DNA of 64,000 bases from Enterobacter cancerogenus (GTDB lineage Bacteria > Pseudomonadota > Gammaproteobacteria > Enterobacterales > Enterobacteriaceae). Of the stretch, positions 44,268 through 54,980 are shown in pieces; the stretch's first letter is position 1, and each line of letters starts with the position of its first letter. The notes below the pieces were generated by a model. That model was not told the origin of the DNA. It did no database searches and saw only the letters and a program-made list of their open reading frames with translations. The stretch is taken from assembly GCF_019047785.1 (NCBI RefSeq), contig NZ_CP077290.1, positions 4,650,001 to 4,714,000 of the forward strand. The letters run 5' to 3'. The position numbers were made by a program, and so were the translations under genes.

Positions 44268-44283
44268 ATTTTACCGGTAACAT
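44268..44283. promoter_or_regulatory. GntR operator upstream of edd-eda
   Basis: ATTTTACCGGTAACAT matches the gluconate repressor operator (ATGTTACCGGTAACAT type) with one mismatch. It lies about 194 bases before edd and links edd-eda expression to gluconate. Confidence 0.8.
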
Positions 44284-44320
44284 GATCTAACACAGTTAGT
44301 GGCACAATTTTTAATCTTTT

Positions 44321-44355
44321 AAGCTCCGCGTGGATTCACCCGCGGAGCTTTTTTT
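44321..44355 (+). terminator. Intrinsic terminator between zwf and edd
   Basis: GCTCCGCG (44323-44330) pairs with CGCGGAGC (44341-44348), then seven T. It ends zwf transcripts and also lies between the GntR site and edd. Confidence 0.9.
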
Positions 44356-44476
44356 ATTACACTGCCGGAAGTGATTTTGCCCCTGAGCTCCGGACACCAA
44401 GCGTTTCAGCGCTGTTAACAGCCGCAAGAGATAGTGCAAACTCCCGAGCCCGGCCAGATAAATTAGAGGAGCTTTT

Positions 44477-46288
44477 ATGAATCCGACATTGTTACGCGTA
44501 ACACAACGCATTACCGAGCGCTCGAAAGAGACCCGTTCGGCCTACCTCGCCCGCATTCAACAGGCCAAAAGTAACACCGTACATCGCTCTCAGCTCGCCT
44601 GCGGCAATCTGGCCCACGGTTTTGCGGCGTGTCAGCCTGACGATAAAGACTCGCTGAAAAGCATGCTGCGTAACAATATCGCCATCATTACCTCCTATAA
44701 CGACATGCTGTCTGCGCACCAGCCGTATGAGGTCTACCCAAATATCATTCGTAAAGCGCTGCACAGCGTCAACGCGGTGGGGCAGGTGGCTGGTGGTGTA
44801 CCGGCAATGTGCGATGGCGTCACGCAGGGCCAGGATGGGATGGAGCTGTCCCTGTTGAGCCGCGAAGTGATCGCCATGTCGGCGGCCGTCGGCTTATCCC
44901 ATAACATGTTTGATGGCGCGCTCTACCTCGGCGTGTGTGACAAAATCGTCCCGGGCCTGGCGATGGCGGCGCTGTCCTTCGGTCATCTGCCTGCGATCTT
45001 CGTGCCGTCAGGCCCAATGGCGAGTGGCCTGCCGAACAAAGAAAAAGTGCGTATTCGCCAGCTCTATGCCGAGGGCAAAGCCGATCGTCAGGCGCTGCTT
45101 GAAGCCGAGGCCGCCTCCTACCACGCCCCTGGAACCTGCACCTTCTACGGAACGGCCAACACCAACCAGATGGTGGTGGAGTTTATGGGCATGCAGCTTC
45201 CGGGGTCGTCCTTCATTCAGCCGGATGCACCGCTGCGTCAGGCGCTGACCGAAGCCGCGGCACGCCAGGTAACGCGCCTGACCGGAAACGGCAACGAATG
45301 GATGCCGCTGGGCAAAATGGTTGACGAGAAGGTTATCGTTAACGGCATCGTTGCGCTGCTGGCAACCGGCGGCTCGACCAACCACACCATGCACCTGGTG
45401 GCGATGGCGCGCGCGGCGGGCATTCTGATCAACTGGGATGATTTCTCTGACATCTCCTCCGTCGTGCCGCTGATGGCGCGCCTCTACCCGAATGGCCCGG
45501 CTGATATCAACCACTTCCAGGCTGCCGGTGGTGTACCTGTGCTGATGCGAGAGTTGCTGAAGGGCGGGCTGCTGCATGAAGACGTGAACACGGTAGCAGG
45601 CTTTGGTTTGCAGCGTTACACCCTGGAGCCATGGCTGAACAACGGCGAGCTGGACTGGCGCGAAGGGGCGGCGGCTTCTCTCGACGCGAACGTCATCGCG
45701 ACGTTTGAACAGCCGTTCTCGCCACACGGCGGCACCAAAGTGCTGAGCGGCAACCTGGGCCGCGCGGTGATGAAGACCTCCGCCGTACCGGAAGAGAACC
45801 AGATTATCGAAGCGCCAGCCGTGGTGTTTGAAAGCCAGCATGACGTATTGCCTGCTTTCGATGCCGGTCTTCTGGATAAGGATTGCGTCGTGGTGGTCCG
45901 TCATCAGGGGCCAAAAGCGAACGGCATGCCAGAATTGCATAAACTTATGCCGCCGCTTGGTGTATTATTGGACCGCCGTTTCAAAATTGCGTTAGTGACC
46001 GATGGACGCCTCTCCGGGGCATCAGGTAAAGTACCTTCAGCGATCCACGTGACCCCGGAAGCCTACGACGGCGGCTTGCTGGCGAAGGTCCGTGATGGCG
46101 ACATCATTCGCGTTAACGGCCAGACGGGTGAGTTAACCCTGCTGGTGGATGAGGCCGAGCTGGCGGCACGTAAGCCGCATATTCCTGACCTGAGCGCGTC
46201 GCGCGTGGGCACCGGGCGTGAAATGTTTGGCGCGCTGCGTGAGAAACTTTCCGGCGCGGAGCAGGGCGCAACCTGTATTACGTTTTAA
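44477..46288 (+). CDS. edd: Phosphogluconate dehydratase
   Basis: Iron-sulfur enzyme of 603 residues, 6-phosphogluconate to 2-keto-3-deoxy-6-phosphogluconate, first step specific to the Entner-Doudoroff pathway. Cysteines at likely cluster positions are in AMCDGVTQG and [22 protein letters not shown] and [14 protein letters not shown] are IlvD/Edd signatures. A GAGGAG ribosome site precedes the ATG. eda follows after 39 bases. Confidence 0.98.
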   Translation: MNPTLLRVTQRITERSKETRSAYLARIQQAKSNTVHRSQLACGNLAHGFAACQPDDKDSLKSMLRNNIAIITSYNDMLSAHQPYEVYPNIIRKALHSVNAVGQVAGGVPAMCDGVTQGQDGMELSLLSREVIAMSAAVGLSHNMFDGALYLGVCDKIVPGLAMAALSFGHLPAIFVPSGPMASGLPNKEKVRIRQLYAEGKADRQALLEAEAASYHAPGTCTFYGTANTNQMVVEFMGMQLPGSSFIQPDAPLRQALTEAAARQVTRLTGNGNEWMPLGKMVDEKVIVNGIVALLATGGSTNHTMHLVAMARAAGILINWDDFSDISSVVPLMARLYPNGPADINHFQAAGGVPVLMRELLKGGLLHEDVNTVAGFGLQRYTLEPWLNNGELDWREGAAASLDANVIATFEQPFSPHGGTKVLSGNLGRAVMKTSAVPEENQIIEAPAVVFESQHDVLPAFDAGLLDKDCVVVVRHQGPKANGMPELHKLMPPLGVLLDRRFKIALVTDGRLSGASGKVPSAIHVTPEAYDGGLLAKVRDGDIIRVNGQTGELTLLVDEAELAARKPHIPDLSASRVGTGREMFGALREKLSGAEQGATCITF

Positions 46289-46327
46289 GACGACTTGATT
46301 TTAACGATCTGGCGAGAGAAGACTCTG

Positions 46328-46969
46328 ATGAAAAACTGGAAAACAAGTGCAGAAGCAATCCTGACAACAGGCCCGGTAGTGCCGGTTATCGTGGTGAACA
46401 AACTGGAGCACGCCGTTCCGATGGCGAAAGCGCTGGTTGCAGGCGGTGTTCGTGTTCTGGAAGTGACGCTGCGTACCGCATGTGCGATGGACGCGATCCG
46501 CGCTATCGCCAAAGAGGTGCCGGATGCCATCATTGGCGCGGGTACCGTGCTGAACGCGCAGCAGCTGGCGGACGTTACCGAAGCGGGCGCACAGTTTGCC
46601 ATCAGCCCGGGCCTGACTGAGCCACTGCTGAAAGCGGCAACCGAAGGCACCATTCCACTGATCCCGGGCATCAGCACCGTTTCTGAACTGATGATGGGCA
46701 TGGACTACGGTCTGAAAGAGTTTAAATTCTTCCCGGCGGAAGCCAACGGCGGCACCAAAGCGCTGCAGGCAATTGCAGGCCCATTCTCACAGGTTCGCTT
46801 CTGCCCGACCGGCGGTATCTCACCGGCGAACTACCGTGACTACCTGGCGCTGAAAAGCGTGCTGTGCATCGGCGGTTCCTGGCTGGTTCCGGCGGATGCG
46901 CTGGAAGCAGGAGACTGGGATCGCATCACGAAGCTTGCTCGCGAAGCGGTTGAAGGCGCGAAGCAGTAA
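46328..46969 (+). CDS. eda: KDPG / KHG aldolase
   Basis: Class I aldolase of 213 residues that splits 2-keto-3-deoxy-6-phosphogluconate into pyruvate and glyceraldehyde-3-phosphate. The Schiff-base lysine K133 (EFKFFPAEA) and the general acid/base E45 (VRVLEVTLR) are in place. The start at 46328 ([18 protein letters not shown]) matches E. coli; the frame from 46295 adds 11 unsupported residues. It also receives KDPG from pectin and hexuronate breakdown, linking it to the GPH/GH105 pair. Confidence 0.97.
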   Translation: MKNWKTSAEAILTTGPVVPVIVVNKLEHAVPMAKALVAGGVRVLEVTLRTACAMDAIRAIAKEVPDAIIGAGTVLNAQQLADVTEAGAQFAISPGLTEPLLKAATEGTIPLIPGISTVSELMMGMDYGLKEFKFFPAEANGGTKALQAIAGPFSQVRFCPTGGISPANYRDYLALKSVLCIGGSWLVPADALEAGDWDRITKLAREAVEGAKQ

Positions 46970-46985
46970 GCTATCCGCCGTAAGA

Positions 46986-47012
46986 AAAACGGGCCAGATG
47001 GCCCGTTTTTTT
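46986..47012. terminator. Bidirectional terminator between eda and purT
   Basis: ACGGGCC pairs with GGCCCGT around AGAT, flanked by an A-run and a T-run. It serves the converging eda and purT transcripts. Confidence 0.88.
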
Positions 47013-48189
47013 ATCCCGTCACCTTCACATTCGCTGCGGCTGTTTTCGCTCTCGCGACCGCATCCTCCACGTCCTGACCGGTGGCTAACGCCACGCCTAA
47101 CCGACGCGTTCCGTCGATGTCTGGCTTACCAAACAGGCGCACCTGCAAACCGGCACCCACCGCGTTCTCGACGTTATCAAACGTGACGTTCTGGCTGGTT
47201 AACTGCGGCAGGATCACCGCCGACGCGGCCGGGCCGTACTGACGGATGCCGCCAACCGGCAGGCCGAGGAAAGCCCGCACGTGCAGGGCGAATTCGGAAA
47301 GATCCTGTGAAATCAGGGTTACCATCCCGGTATCGTGCGGACGCGGGGAGACTTCACTGAAAATCACCTCGTCACCGCAGACGAACAGTTCCACGCCAAA
47401 CAGCCCGTATCCGCCGAGCGCCAGCACCGTCTTGCGGGCGATCTCCTGCGCGCGTTCCAGCGCCAGATCGCTCATTCGCTGCGGCTGCCAGGATTCACGG
47501 TAATCGCCATCTTCCTGGCGATGACCGATCGGATCGCAGAAGTGTACGCCGTCTGCGGCACTGATGGTCAGGAGGGTGATCTCGAAATCAAACTTCACCA
47601 CGCCCTCGACAATCACGCGTCCGGCCCCTGCGCGGCCACCCTGTTGCGCATAATCCCAGGCGCTATCCAGCTGTAAGCTGTCACGGATAAAGCTCTGACC
47701 TTTCCCTGAGGAGCTCATCACCGGCTTAATGATGCACGGGTAGCCAATCTCCTCAACGGCCTGCAGAAAACCGGCTTTGTCGCCAGCAAAACGGTAGCTG
47801 GAGGTGGGGAGTTGCAACTCTTCGGCCGCCAGGCGACGAATGCCCTCGCGGTTCATGGTCAGTTTCGCGGCGTTTGCGCTGGGTACGACGCGCTGGCCTT
47901 CCTGCTCAAGCGCGACCAGCGTATCGGTGGCGATGGCTTCGATTTCAGGCACCACATAATGCGGTTCTTCTTTGGCAATCAGCGCGCGCAGGGCCTCGCC
48001 GTCCAGCATGTTAATCACATAAGAACGATGCGCGACATGCATGGCCGGCGCGTCCGGATAACGATCAACAGCAATCACCTCAACGCCTAAACGCTGGCAC
48101 TCGATGGCGACTTCTTTACCCAGTTCACCCGATCCCAGCAGCATTACGCGCGTCGCTGCCGGACGCAGCGCGGTTCCTAAACGTGTCAT
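47011..48189 (-). CDS. purT: Formate-dependent phosphoribosylglycinamide formyltransferase PurT
   Basis: ATP-grasp enzyme of 392 residues that formylates GAR using formate and ATP, a folate-free alternative to PurN in purine synthesis. Motifs [28 protein letters not shown] and [13 protein letters not shown] are typical. The start at 48189 ([16 protein letters not shown]) gives the E. coli length; the frame to 48270 would run through the PurR box. Confidence 0.97.
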   Translation of the reverse strand: MTRLGTALRPAATRVMLLGSGELGKEVAIECQRLGVEVIAVDRYPDAPAMHVAHRSYVINMLDGEALRALIAKEEPHYVVPEIEAIATDTLVALEQEGQRVVPSANAAKLTMNREGIRRLAAEELQLPTSSYRFAGDKAGFLQAVEEIGYPCIIKPVMSSSGKGQSFIRDSLQLDSAWDYAQQGGRAGAGRVIVEGVVKFDFEITLLTISAADGVHFCDPIGHRQEDGDYRESWQPQRMSDLALERAQEIARKTVLALGGYGLFGVELFVCGDEVIFSEVSPRPHDTGMVTLISQDLSEFALHVRAFLGLPVGGIRQYGPAASAVILPQLTSQNVTFDNVENAVGAGLQVRLFGKPDIDGTRRLGVALATGQDVEDAVARAKTAAANVKVTG

Positions 48190-48223
48190 AACTATCCCCC
48201 TGAAAAAGTTGCGCGCAGTATAA

Positions 48224-48239
48224 ACGAAAACGTTTGCGT
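48224..48239. promoter_or_regulatory. PurR operator of purT
   Basis: ACGAAAACGTTTGCGT, the exact reverse complement of the consensus ACGCAAACGTTTTCGT. It lies about 35 bases upstream of the purT start codon. Confidence 0.93.
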
Positions 48240-48360
48240 CTGTCTTGTCAGGGGCAAAGGTGACAGGCAAGAAATTTGCGCTTCTTTAGTGCCAACAGAC
48301 ATTTCCTGACGTCCACTCGCTTAGGCTGTGAAGCATGTTCACCGTTAAGCGAGAGAAATC

Positions 48361-49017
48361 ATGTCAGGTTGGTTGAATCAATTGCAATCCATGCTGGGTC
48401 AAAAAACATCCTCTTCGGGGACGGGCGAGCAGGGGCTCAGTAAACTTCTGGTTCCCGGTGCGCTGGGCGGGCTGGCAGGGCTACTGGTCGCGAACAAATC
48501 CTCGCGCAAGCTGCTGACCAAATACGGCACTGGCGCGCTGCTTGCGGGCGGAGGGGCTATCGCCGGCTCCGTGCTGTGGAACAAATACAAAGATAAGGTG
48601 CGTACCGCGCACAACGATGAGCCGCACTATGGTGAGCATACCTCGCCGCTGGATATTCGTACGGAACGGCTGATTCTGGCGCTGGTGTTCGCCGCGAAGA
48701 GCGACGGACATATCGACGACCAGGAGCGCACGGCAATTGAACAACAGTTGAGCGAGGCGGGCGTCGAAGCACAGGGCAGGGCGCTGGTGGCGAAGGCCAT
48801 CGAACAGCCGCTTGACCCGCAGCGACTGGCCCAGAGCGTTAAAAATGAAGAGGAGGCGCTTGAACTCTATTTCCTGAGCTGCGCGGCTATCGATATCGAT
48901 CACTTTATGGAGCGGAGCTACCTTAATGCGCTGGGCGATGCCCTGAAGATCCCTCAGGACGTGCGGGAAGGCATCGAGAAGGATATTCAGCAGCAAAAAC
49001 AGGCCCTGGCGGGCTAA
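48361..49017 (+). CDS. yebE: YebE, DUF533 inner-membrane protein
   Basis: Protein of 218 residues with a glycine/alanine-rich hydrophobic segment (about 28-70) and a C-terminal TerB-like acidic domain ([27 protein letters not shown]). Its function is unknown; E. coli yebE is a Cpx envelope-stress target, but I see no clear CpxR repeat here. It lies next to purT; the yebF and yebG genes found between them in E. coli are absent. Confidence 0.93.
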   Translation: MSGWLNQLQSMLGQKTSSSGTGEQGLSKLLVPGALGGLAGLLVANKSSRKLLTKYGTGALLAGGGAIAGSVLWNKYKDKVRTAHNDEPHYGEHTSPLDIRTERLILALVFAAKSDGHIDDQERTAIEQQLSEAGVEAQGRALVAKAIEQPLDPQRLAQSVKNEEEALELYFLSCAAIDIDHFMERSYLNALGDALKIPQDVREGIEKDIQQQKQALAG

Positions 49018-49104
49018 AGCTTTCCTAAACTGGCCATGTTTCGCTTGCATCATGCGTGTGTTTTGCCAACCTTATAGGGTGTAAAACTCAAAAGTAAAAC
49101 GAAC

Positions 49105-51165
49105 ATGCCACCGAAAGCCCGACGCACTGCTTACGCGATCACCACGCATGGAGATACGCGTATCGACCACTATTACTGGCTGCGGGACGATACGCGCTCG
49201 CAGCCGGATGTCCTCGATTATCTACACGAGGAAAATGACTATGGCCGTAAGGTCATGGCCAGCCAGCAGGCGCTGCAGGATCGTTTGCTGAACGAAATGG
49301 TGCAGCGTGTCCCGCAGCGCGATATTTCCGCGCCCTGGACTAAAAATGGCTATCGTTATCGCCATGTCTATGAGCCTGGCAACGAGTATGCTATCTACCA
49401 GCGTCAGTCCGTGCTCAGCGCCGAGTGGGATGAGTGGGACATCTTGCTGGATGCCAACAAGCGTGCGGCCCACAGCGAGTTTTATACATTAGGCGGTATG
49501 TCCATCTCGCCGGATAACGCCATTATGGCGCTGGCGGAAGATTATCTCTCGCGCCGTCAGTATGGCCTGCGCTTTCGCAATCTGGAAACCGGAAACTGGT
49601 ATCCGGAAATGCTGGACAACGTCTCGCCGGACTTTGTCTGGGCGAACGATTCCGAAACGGTGTACTACGTAAAAAAACATGCCTCCACGCTGCTGCCTTA
49701 CCAGGTCTGGCGGCATACCGTGGGTACCCCGTCTGCCGACGACGAACTGGTGTATGAAGAAAAAGATGAGACGTATTATGTCAGCCTGCATAAAACATCG
49801 TCCCGCCACTATGTGATCATCTACCTGGCCAGTGCGACCACCTCGGAAGTACTCTTGCTTGATGCGGAGCTTCCCGACGCGCAGCCGCTTTGCTTCCTGC
49901 CTCGCCGCAAAGATCACGAATACAGCCTCGATCATTTCCAGCACAGTTTTTACCTGCGCTCCAACCGTGAAGGTAAGAACTTCGGGCTGTATAAAACCAA
50001 GGTGCGCGACGAGCGCAAATGGGAAGTGCTTATTCCCGCGCGTGAGCAGGTCATGCTCGAGGGCTTTACCCTGTTTACCGACTGGCTGGTGGTGGAGGAA
50101 CGCCAGCGCGGGCTGACCAGCATCCGGCAGATCAACCGTAAAACGCGGGAAGTGGTGGGTATCGCCTTTGACGATCCGGCCTATGTGACCTGGATTGGTT
50201 TTAACCCTGAACCTGAATCGTCGCGGCTGCGCTATGGGTATTCGTCAATGACCACCCCTGATACGCTGTTTGAGCTGGACATGGACACCGGGCAGCGTCA
50301 GGTGATCAAGCAGGCCGAGGTGAAAGGCTTCGACTCTGACAACTACCGCAGCGAGCACCTGTGGGTGACCGCGCGGGACGGTGCGGAAGTGCCCGTGTCG
50401 CTGGTGTATCACAAGGCGCATTTCAGTAAGGGTAAAAACCCGCTCCTGGTTTACGGCTATGGTTCCTACGGATCCAGCATGGACGCGGACTTTAGCAGCA
50501 GCAGGCTGAGCCTGCTCGACCGGGGTTTTGTCTATGCCATCGCCCATATTCGCGGCGGCGGCGAACTGGGTCAACAGTGGTACGAAGACGGTAAGTTCCT
50601 GAAAAAGAAAAACACCTTTTACGACTATCTGGACGTGTGCGATGCGCTGGTGGAGCAGGGCTATGGGCATCCCGATCTCTGCTTTGGCATGGGCGGCAGC
50701 GCTGGTGGCATGCTGATGGGGGCGGTGATCAACCTGCGCCCCGATCGCTTTAAGGGCGTTATCGCCCAGGTGCCTTTCGTGGACGTGGTGACCACCATGC
50801 TGGATGAATCTATCCCGCTGACCACCGGGGAGTTCGAAGAGTGGGGAAATCCGCAGGATGAAACTTATTATCGCTACATGAAAGAGTACAGCCCGTACGA
50901 CAACGTTGAGGCGAAAGCCTATCCGCATATGCTGGTGACGACGGGCCTGCATGATTCGCAGGTGCAGTACTGGGAGCCGGCGAAATGGGTGGCGAAACTG
51001 CGCGAGCTGAAAACCGACGATAATCTGCTGTTGCTCTGCACCGACATGGATTCCGGGCACGGCGGGAAATCGGGGCGCTTCAAATCCTATGAAGGGGTGG
51101 CGCTGGAGTATGCGTTTCTGATTGGCCTGGCGCAGGATACGTTGCCAGGCCGTGCAGAACGTTAG
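49105..51165 (+). CDS. ptrB: Oligopeptidase B (protease II)
   Basis: Serine peptidase of 686 residues, family S9A, cutting short peptides after Arg or Lys. An N-terminal beta-propeller is followed by an alpha/beta-hydrolase domain with the nucleophile in [10 protein letters not shown], the aspartate in [13 protein letters not shown] and the histidine in DMDSGHGG. It converges with exoX, and the two stop codons share bases (4-base overlap), with no terminator between them. Confidence 0.96.
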   Translation: MPPKARRTAYAITTHGDTRIDHYYWLRDDTRSQPDVLDYLHEENDYGRKVMASQQALQDRLLNEMVQRVPQRDISAPWTKNGYRYRHVYEPGNEYAIYQRQSVLSAEWDEWDILLDANKRAAHSEFYTLGGMSISPDNAIMALAEDYLSRRQYGLRFRNLETGNWYPEMLDNVSPDFVWANDSETVYYVKKHASTLLPYQVWRHTVGTPSADDELVYEEKDETYYVSLHKTSSRHYVIIYLASATTSEVLLLDAELPDAQPLCFLPRRKDHEYSLDHFQHSFYLRSNREGKNFGLYKTKVRDERKWEVLIPAREQVMLEGFTLFTDWLVVEERQRGLTSIRQINRKTREVVGIAFDDPAYVTWIGFNPEPESSRLRYGYSSMTTPDTLFELDMDTGQRQVIKQAEVKGFDSDNYRSEHLWVTARDGAEVPVSLVYHKAHFSKGKNPLLVYGYGSYGSSMDADFSSSRLSLLDRGFVYAIAHIRGGGELGQQWYEDGKFLKKKNTFYDYLDVCDALVEQGYGHPDLCFGMGGSAGGMLMGAVINLRPDRFKGVIAQVPFVDVVTTMLDESIPLTTGEFEEWGNPQDETYYRYMKEYSPYDNVEAKAYPHMLVTTGLHDSQVQYWEPAKWVAKLRELKTDDNLLLLCTDMDSGHGGKSGRFKSYEGVALEYAFLIGLAQDTLPGRAER

Positions 51166-51824
51166 GCTTCGCCGAGGTAGTGCTTCAGCGTTAAGCGCAG
51201 CTCCGGGCTCATTCTGTCGAGGTTGTTATACAGCCAGCGCAGATAGCCCGGATCGTTGTCCGCGACTTCGGCTACCGCTTTGCCGCGATATTTGCCGAAG
51301 GTGAAGGTAGTTAACAGCGCGGGGCGACCGGTTATGGTCGCCATATCTTCCGGCGTCCAGCCTGACGTATTCATAATATCTATCAGCAGCGCGGCGGTGA
51401 TATAGCAGTCATACAGCGCGCGGTGGTGATGCAGCCCCTCCGGCGTTTGGACGCTGAGCTTGCGGGATTTATACAGCGCCATATTGCTGTATTTGATCCC
51501 CGGCCACAGGCGGCGCGCGAGCTTCATGGTGCAGATCCACTCCCCGGGCATCTCCGGCAGCACGCGACGGTCGAAGCTGGCGTTGTGCGCCACATACCAG
51601 GGGCTACCGTGATAGTGAGGGATAACCTCCTCAATCCAGGGTTTATCCGCCACCATCGATTCCGTGATGCGATGGATAGCCATCGCCTGCGGGCTGATCG
51701 GGCGATCGGGGCGAACCAGATGACTCATTGGGTTGACTATCTGTCCGTCGACAACGTCGACAGAGGCCACTTCCACAATCCCGCCCTGAAGATCGCAAGT
51801 TTCGGTATCGATGACGCGCAGCAT
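51162..51824 (-). CDS. exoX: Exodeoxyribonuclease X
   Basis: DNA 3'-5' exonuclease of 220 residues, DnaQ (DEDDh) family, acting in mismatch repair and recombination. Exo I is VIDTET, Exo II includes HNASFDRR, Exo [12 protein letters not shown]. The start at 51824 ([15 protein letters not shown]) gives the E. coli length. It overlaps ptrB tail to tail by 4 bases. Confidence 0.95.
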   Translation of the reverse strand: MLRVIDTETCDLQGGIVEVASVDVVDGQIVNPMSHLVRPDRPISPQAMAIHRITESMVADKPWIEEVIPHYHGSPWYVAHNASFDRRVLPEMPGEWICTMKLARRLWPGIKYSNMALYKSRKLSVQTPEGLHHHRALYDCYITAALLIDIMNTSGWTPEDMATITGRPALLTTFTFGKYRGKAVAEVADNDPGYLRWLYNNLDRMSPELRLTLKHYLGEA

Positions 51825-51847
51825 TGAATGCTCCTGACCAAAAACGC

Positions 51848-52498
51848 TTAGCCTAATGGAATGATATCCCCTTGCCAACCCCGTCTGTCCAGTGAGCCGG
51901 TTAACAGCAGTTCCCCTTTATCGGCGCGAACGATGAGCTGCCCTCTCTCATCCCACAGTGCGCTGCCGCTGCGCGCGTTAGCCATTAAGACCGCAATGGC
52001 ATATTTATGGGCAAAACGCTGTAACGTGCCGATGGACTGACGCCAGCGGTTATCCCCCACGTCCTGACTGCTGGTAAAGAGCGTCGCCTGAGGATCGAGA
52101 TCGAGGGCGTCTGCCGGGGTTTCGATAATGGTTAACCGCTTTTCGCCCGGCGTCAGGCTCGCACCGCTGCCCTGAGGGTAGCGCAGGATCGACTCGCGGT
52201 AGGGCGCGAAAAGGGCAAGCCCCTTGTGGCGCTGCCCATGCTTTTCGAGCGGAAGCCCGGCAACAATGGTGATGCCGTAGGTCTGGGCGGCAAGAAGGAG
52301 AGGGGCAAGCTGGGTATCGTCCGGCGGCGGGGGAAGCGTCGCCGTGCCGGGGCCAGTGAGCGAGAGCTCCGGGAACACCAGCAGATCGCATTGCAAACGC
52401 ACCGCCCGATCGACGAAGCGGAGGTGATGTTCAACATGATCGTCAACACTGCCGTGCTGTCGGGCATACTGTGCCGCAGCAATATTCCATCGTGACAT
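51848..52498 (-). CDS. yobB: YobB, nitrilase-superfamily protein lacking the usual cysteine nucleophile
   Basis: Protein of 216 residues with a carbon-nitrogen hydrolase fold. The family glutamate is in LLVFPELSLTG and a candidate lysine in HGQRHKGLALF. The only cysteine in the protein (RLQCDLL) precedes the glutamate, and none lies in the region where the family nucleophile falls (about GEKRLTIIETP). It is probably not a classical amidase. The start at 52498 (MSRWNIAAAQYA) is chosen by similarity to E. coli YobB. It lies 23 bases upstream of exoX. Confidence 0.88.
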   Translation of the reverse strand: MSRWNIAAAQYARQHGSVDDHVEHHLRFVDRAVRLQCDLLVFPELSLTGPGTATLPPPPDDTQLAPLLLAAQTYGITIVAGLPLEKHGQRHKGLALFAPYRESILRYPQGSGASLTPGEKRLTIIETPADALDLDPQATLFTSSQDVGDNRWRQSIGTLQRFAHKYAIAVLMANARSGSALWDERGQLIVRADKGELLLTGSLDRRGWQGDIIPLG

Positions 52499-52608
52499 CG
52501 TGATTTCCTTATACACTGAGTCGCTGTGATCTAAGAATACACCTATTTCTATAAGGTTTTTCTTATCCTGCCACAATGCGCGTAAGGAAGTGTAACGAGT
52601 CTTTAATG

Positions 52609-52839
52609 TTATTTAACTTTAGGCTCGTACGGCAGACGGGAAAGGTTTACGGAGGCGAGACGGTGCGCAATTAAGCGTTCACGGAACCAGTCGCGCAGGT
52701 GTGCGGGCTGTTCACGCTCAACCACCTCTGCCACGATGGGCATGTTATAGCGCTCTTTGAACGCGACGCCAGCGGCGGCGAGATCGACGTTTACTTTGTC
52801 CATCTCCTCCTGAGGAAGGGCAGCCAGATTAGTCTTCAT
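52609..52839 (-). CDS. holE: DNA polymerase III theta subunit
   Basis: Protein of 76 residues that binds and stabilises the epsilon proofreading subunit (DnaQ). The core [20 protein letters not shown] and tail [15 protein letters not shown] are nearly identical to E. coli HolE; only the first residues differ. An AGGAGAAGGA ribosome site precedes the ATG. Confidence 0.96.
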   Translation of the reverse strand: MKTNLAALPQEEMDKVNVDLAAAGVAFKERYNMPIVAEVVEREQPAHLRDWFRERLIAHRLASVNLSRLPYEPKVK

Positions 52840-52976
52840 TTCCTTCTCCTTTATTATGCGGCGGCAACGTTACCGCGATTATACGATGATGACAAGTCAG
52901 CGCAGGATGTTCCTCGACTCGGATATTATACAGCGTTATCCTTTGCCATACAGGCATAACAAAAAGGAATGATAAG

Positions 52977-53348
52977 ATGAACGTTTCCTCTTCACGTGCA
53001 GTACAGGCGCTGGCTTTCCTGGTCGCGTCCGTTGTGGCACCGTCCGCGCTGGCTCATGCTCATCTTCAGCAACAGACCCCGGCAGCGAACGCCCAGGTTG
53101 CGCCACCGCAGCTCCTGACGCTGAGTTTTTCTGAGGGTATCGAACCGCAGTTCAGCGGCGTGGTCGTAACCGATGACCAGCAGAAAGCGGTTAAAACGGG
53201 CGCGGTGAAGCGCGATGAGAAAAACAAGGCGCAGCTTATTGTTCCGCTTGAGCAACCGCTGACGGCGGGTACCTATCAGGTCGACTGGCATGTGGTGTCG
53301 GTAGATGGCCACAAAACGAAAGGCAGCTATCACTTTAGCGTGAAATAG
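52977..53348 (+). CDS. yobA: YobA, CopC-domain periplasmic protein
   Basis: Periplasmic protein of 123 residues with a signal peptide ending SALA. The mature protein begins HAHLQQ, placing a histidine at the N-terminus as in the copper(II) site of CopC proteins, and [19 protein letters not shown] carries the second conserved histidine. yebZ starts one base after its stop; yobA-yebZ-yebY form an operon. Confidence 0.93.
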   Translation: MNVSSSRAVQALAFLVASVVAPSALAHAHLQQQTPAANAQVAPPQLLTLSFSEGIEPQFSGVVVTDDQQKAVKTGAVKRDEKNKAQLIVPLEQPLTAGTYQVDWHVVSVDGHKTKGSYHFSVK

Positions 53349-53349
53349 T

Positions 53350-54572
<1,223 letters not shown>

Positions 54573-54589
54573 CCCTCGGGTTTCCAATA

Positions 54590-54636
54590 AAAAAAAACCG
54601 CAGACGCTGATGCAGCACTGCGGTTTTCTTGTATTT
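54590..54636. terminator. Bidirectional terminator (yebY and SraC)
   Basis: AAAACCGCAG pairs with CTGCGGTTTT around a 14-base loop. Nine A before the stem give a long T-run on the minus strand, suiting SraC termination; on the plus strand TTTTCTT follows and suits yebY. Confidence 0.8.
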
Positions 54637-54701
54637 AATGATGCTCTGACGCTTTTTTTCAGGCCACTTTTGCTGTGGACTGGAAAACCTGGCGTCGTCA
54701 T

Positions 54702-54710
54702 CTATTCTTA
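54702..54710 (+). promoter_or_regulatory. Sigma-S type -10 element of sdsR
   Basis: CTATTCTTA, close to the RpoS extended -10 (CTATACTTA), ends 4 bases before the mapped-type sdsR start. Confidence 0.7.
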
Positions 54711-54714
54711 AAGT

Positions 54715-54817
54715 GCAAGGCGATTGAGCCTGCATTAATGCCAACTTTTAGCGCACGGCTCTCTCCCAAGAGCCATTTCCCTGGACCGAATACAGGAATC
54801 GTATTCGGTCTCTTTTT
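54715..54817 (+). ncRNA. sdsR: SdsR (RyeB) stationary-phase sRNA
   Basis: A 103-base Hfq-dependent sRNA, almost identical to the E. coli/Salmonella sequence. It begins GCAAGGCGATTGAGCCTGC, includes CCAACTTTTAGCGCACGG, and ends in the terminator stem ACCGAATAC/GTATTCGGT with CTCTTTTT. It is strictly RpoS-dependent in relatives and represses mRNAs such as tolC, ompD and mutS there. It lies between yebY and the VirK/YbjX-family gene, as in E. coli near pphA. Confidence 0.96.
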
Positions 54818-54980
54818 ATCTGTAAGAAAGTAAACGATAAAATTCCATAACCGCCTTTCACAGAAAGGACACGTCAACCGTGCCTGCTTCAACCATACCA
54901 CAACACGGCAGGCGGAAGTCCAGCCCTTTTTAGCTGTTTTGTTAAATTTTTGTGTGTGGCTGGTGAAAGCGGGCGGCAAC

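Larger units (their letters stand above)
54590..54840 (-). ncRNA. sraC: SraC (RyeA) antisense RNA, approximate limits
   Basis: In E. coli a roughly 250-base RNA is made opposite SdsR, covers it entirely and pairs with it. The minus-strand terminator at 54590-54636 gives a suitable 3' end; the 5' end near 54840 is estimated from the E. coli length, not seen. Confidence 0.5.
54573..54980. other. Intergenic region carrying the SdsR / SraC sRNA pair
   Basis: About 408 bases without a protein gene. It holds the yebY terminator (about 54590-54636), the SdsR gene on the plus strand, and the space for SraC on the minus strand. Minus-strand frames crossing it (for example 54698-54979) overlap the RNA genes and are not credible. 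Confidence 0.8.

Noticed and set aside
52699..52959. 86-codon plus-strand frame over holE and the holE-yobA gap
   Set aside because: Mostly antisense to holE; no family resemblance.
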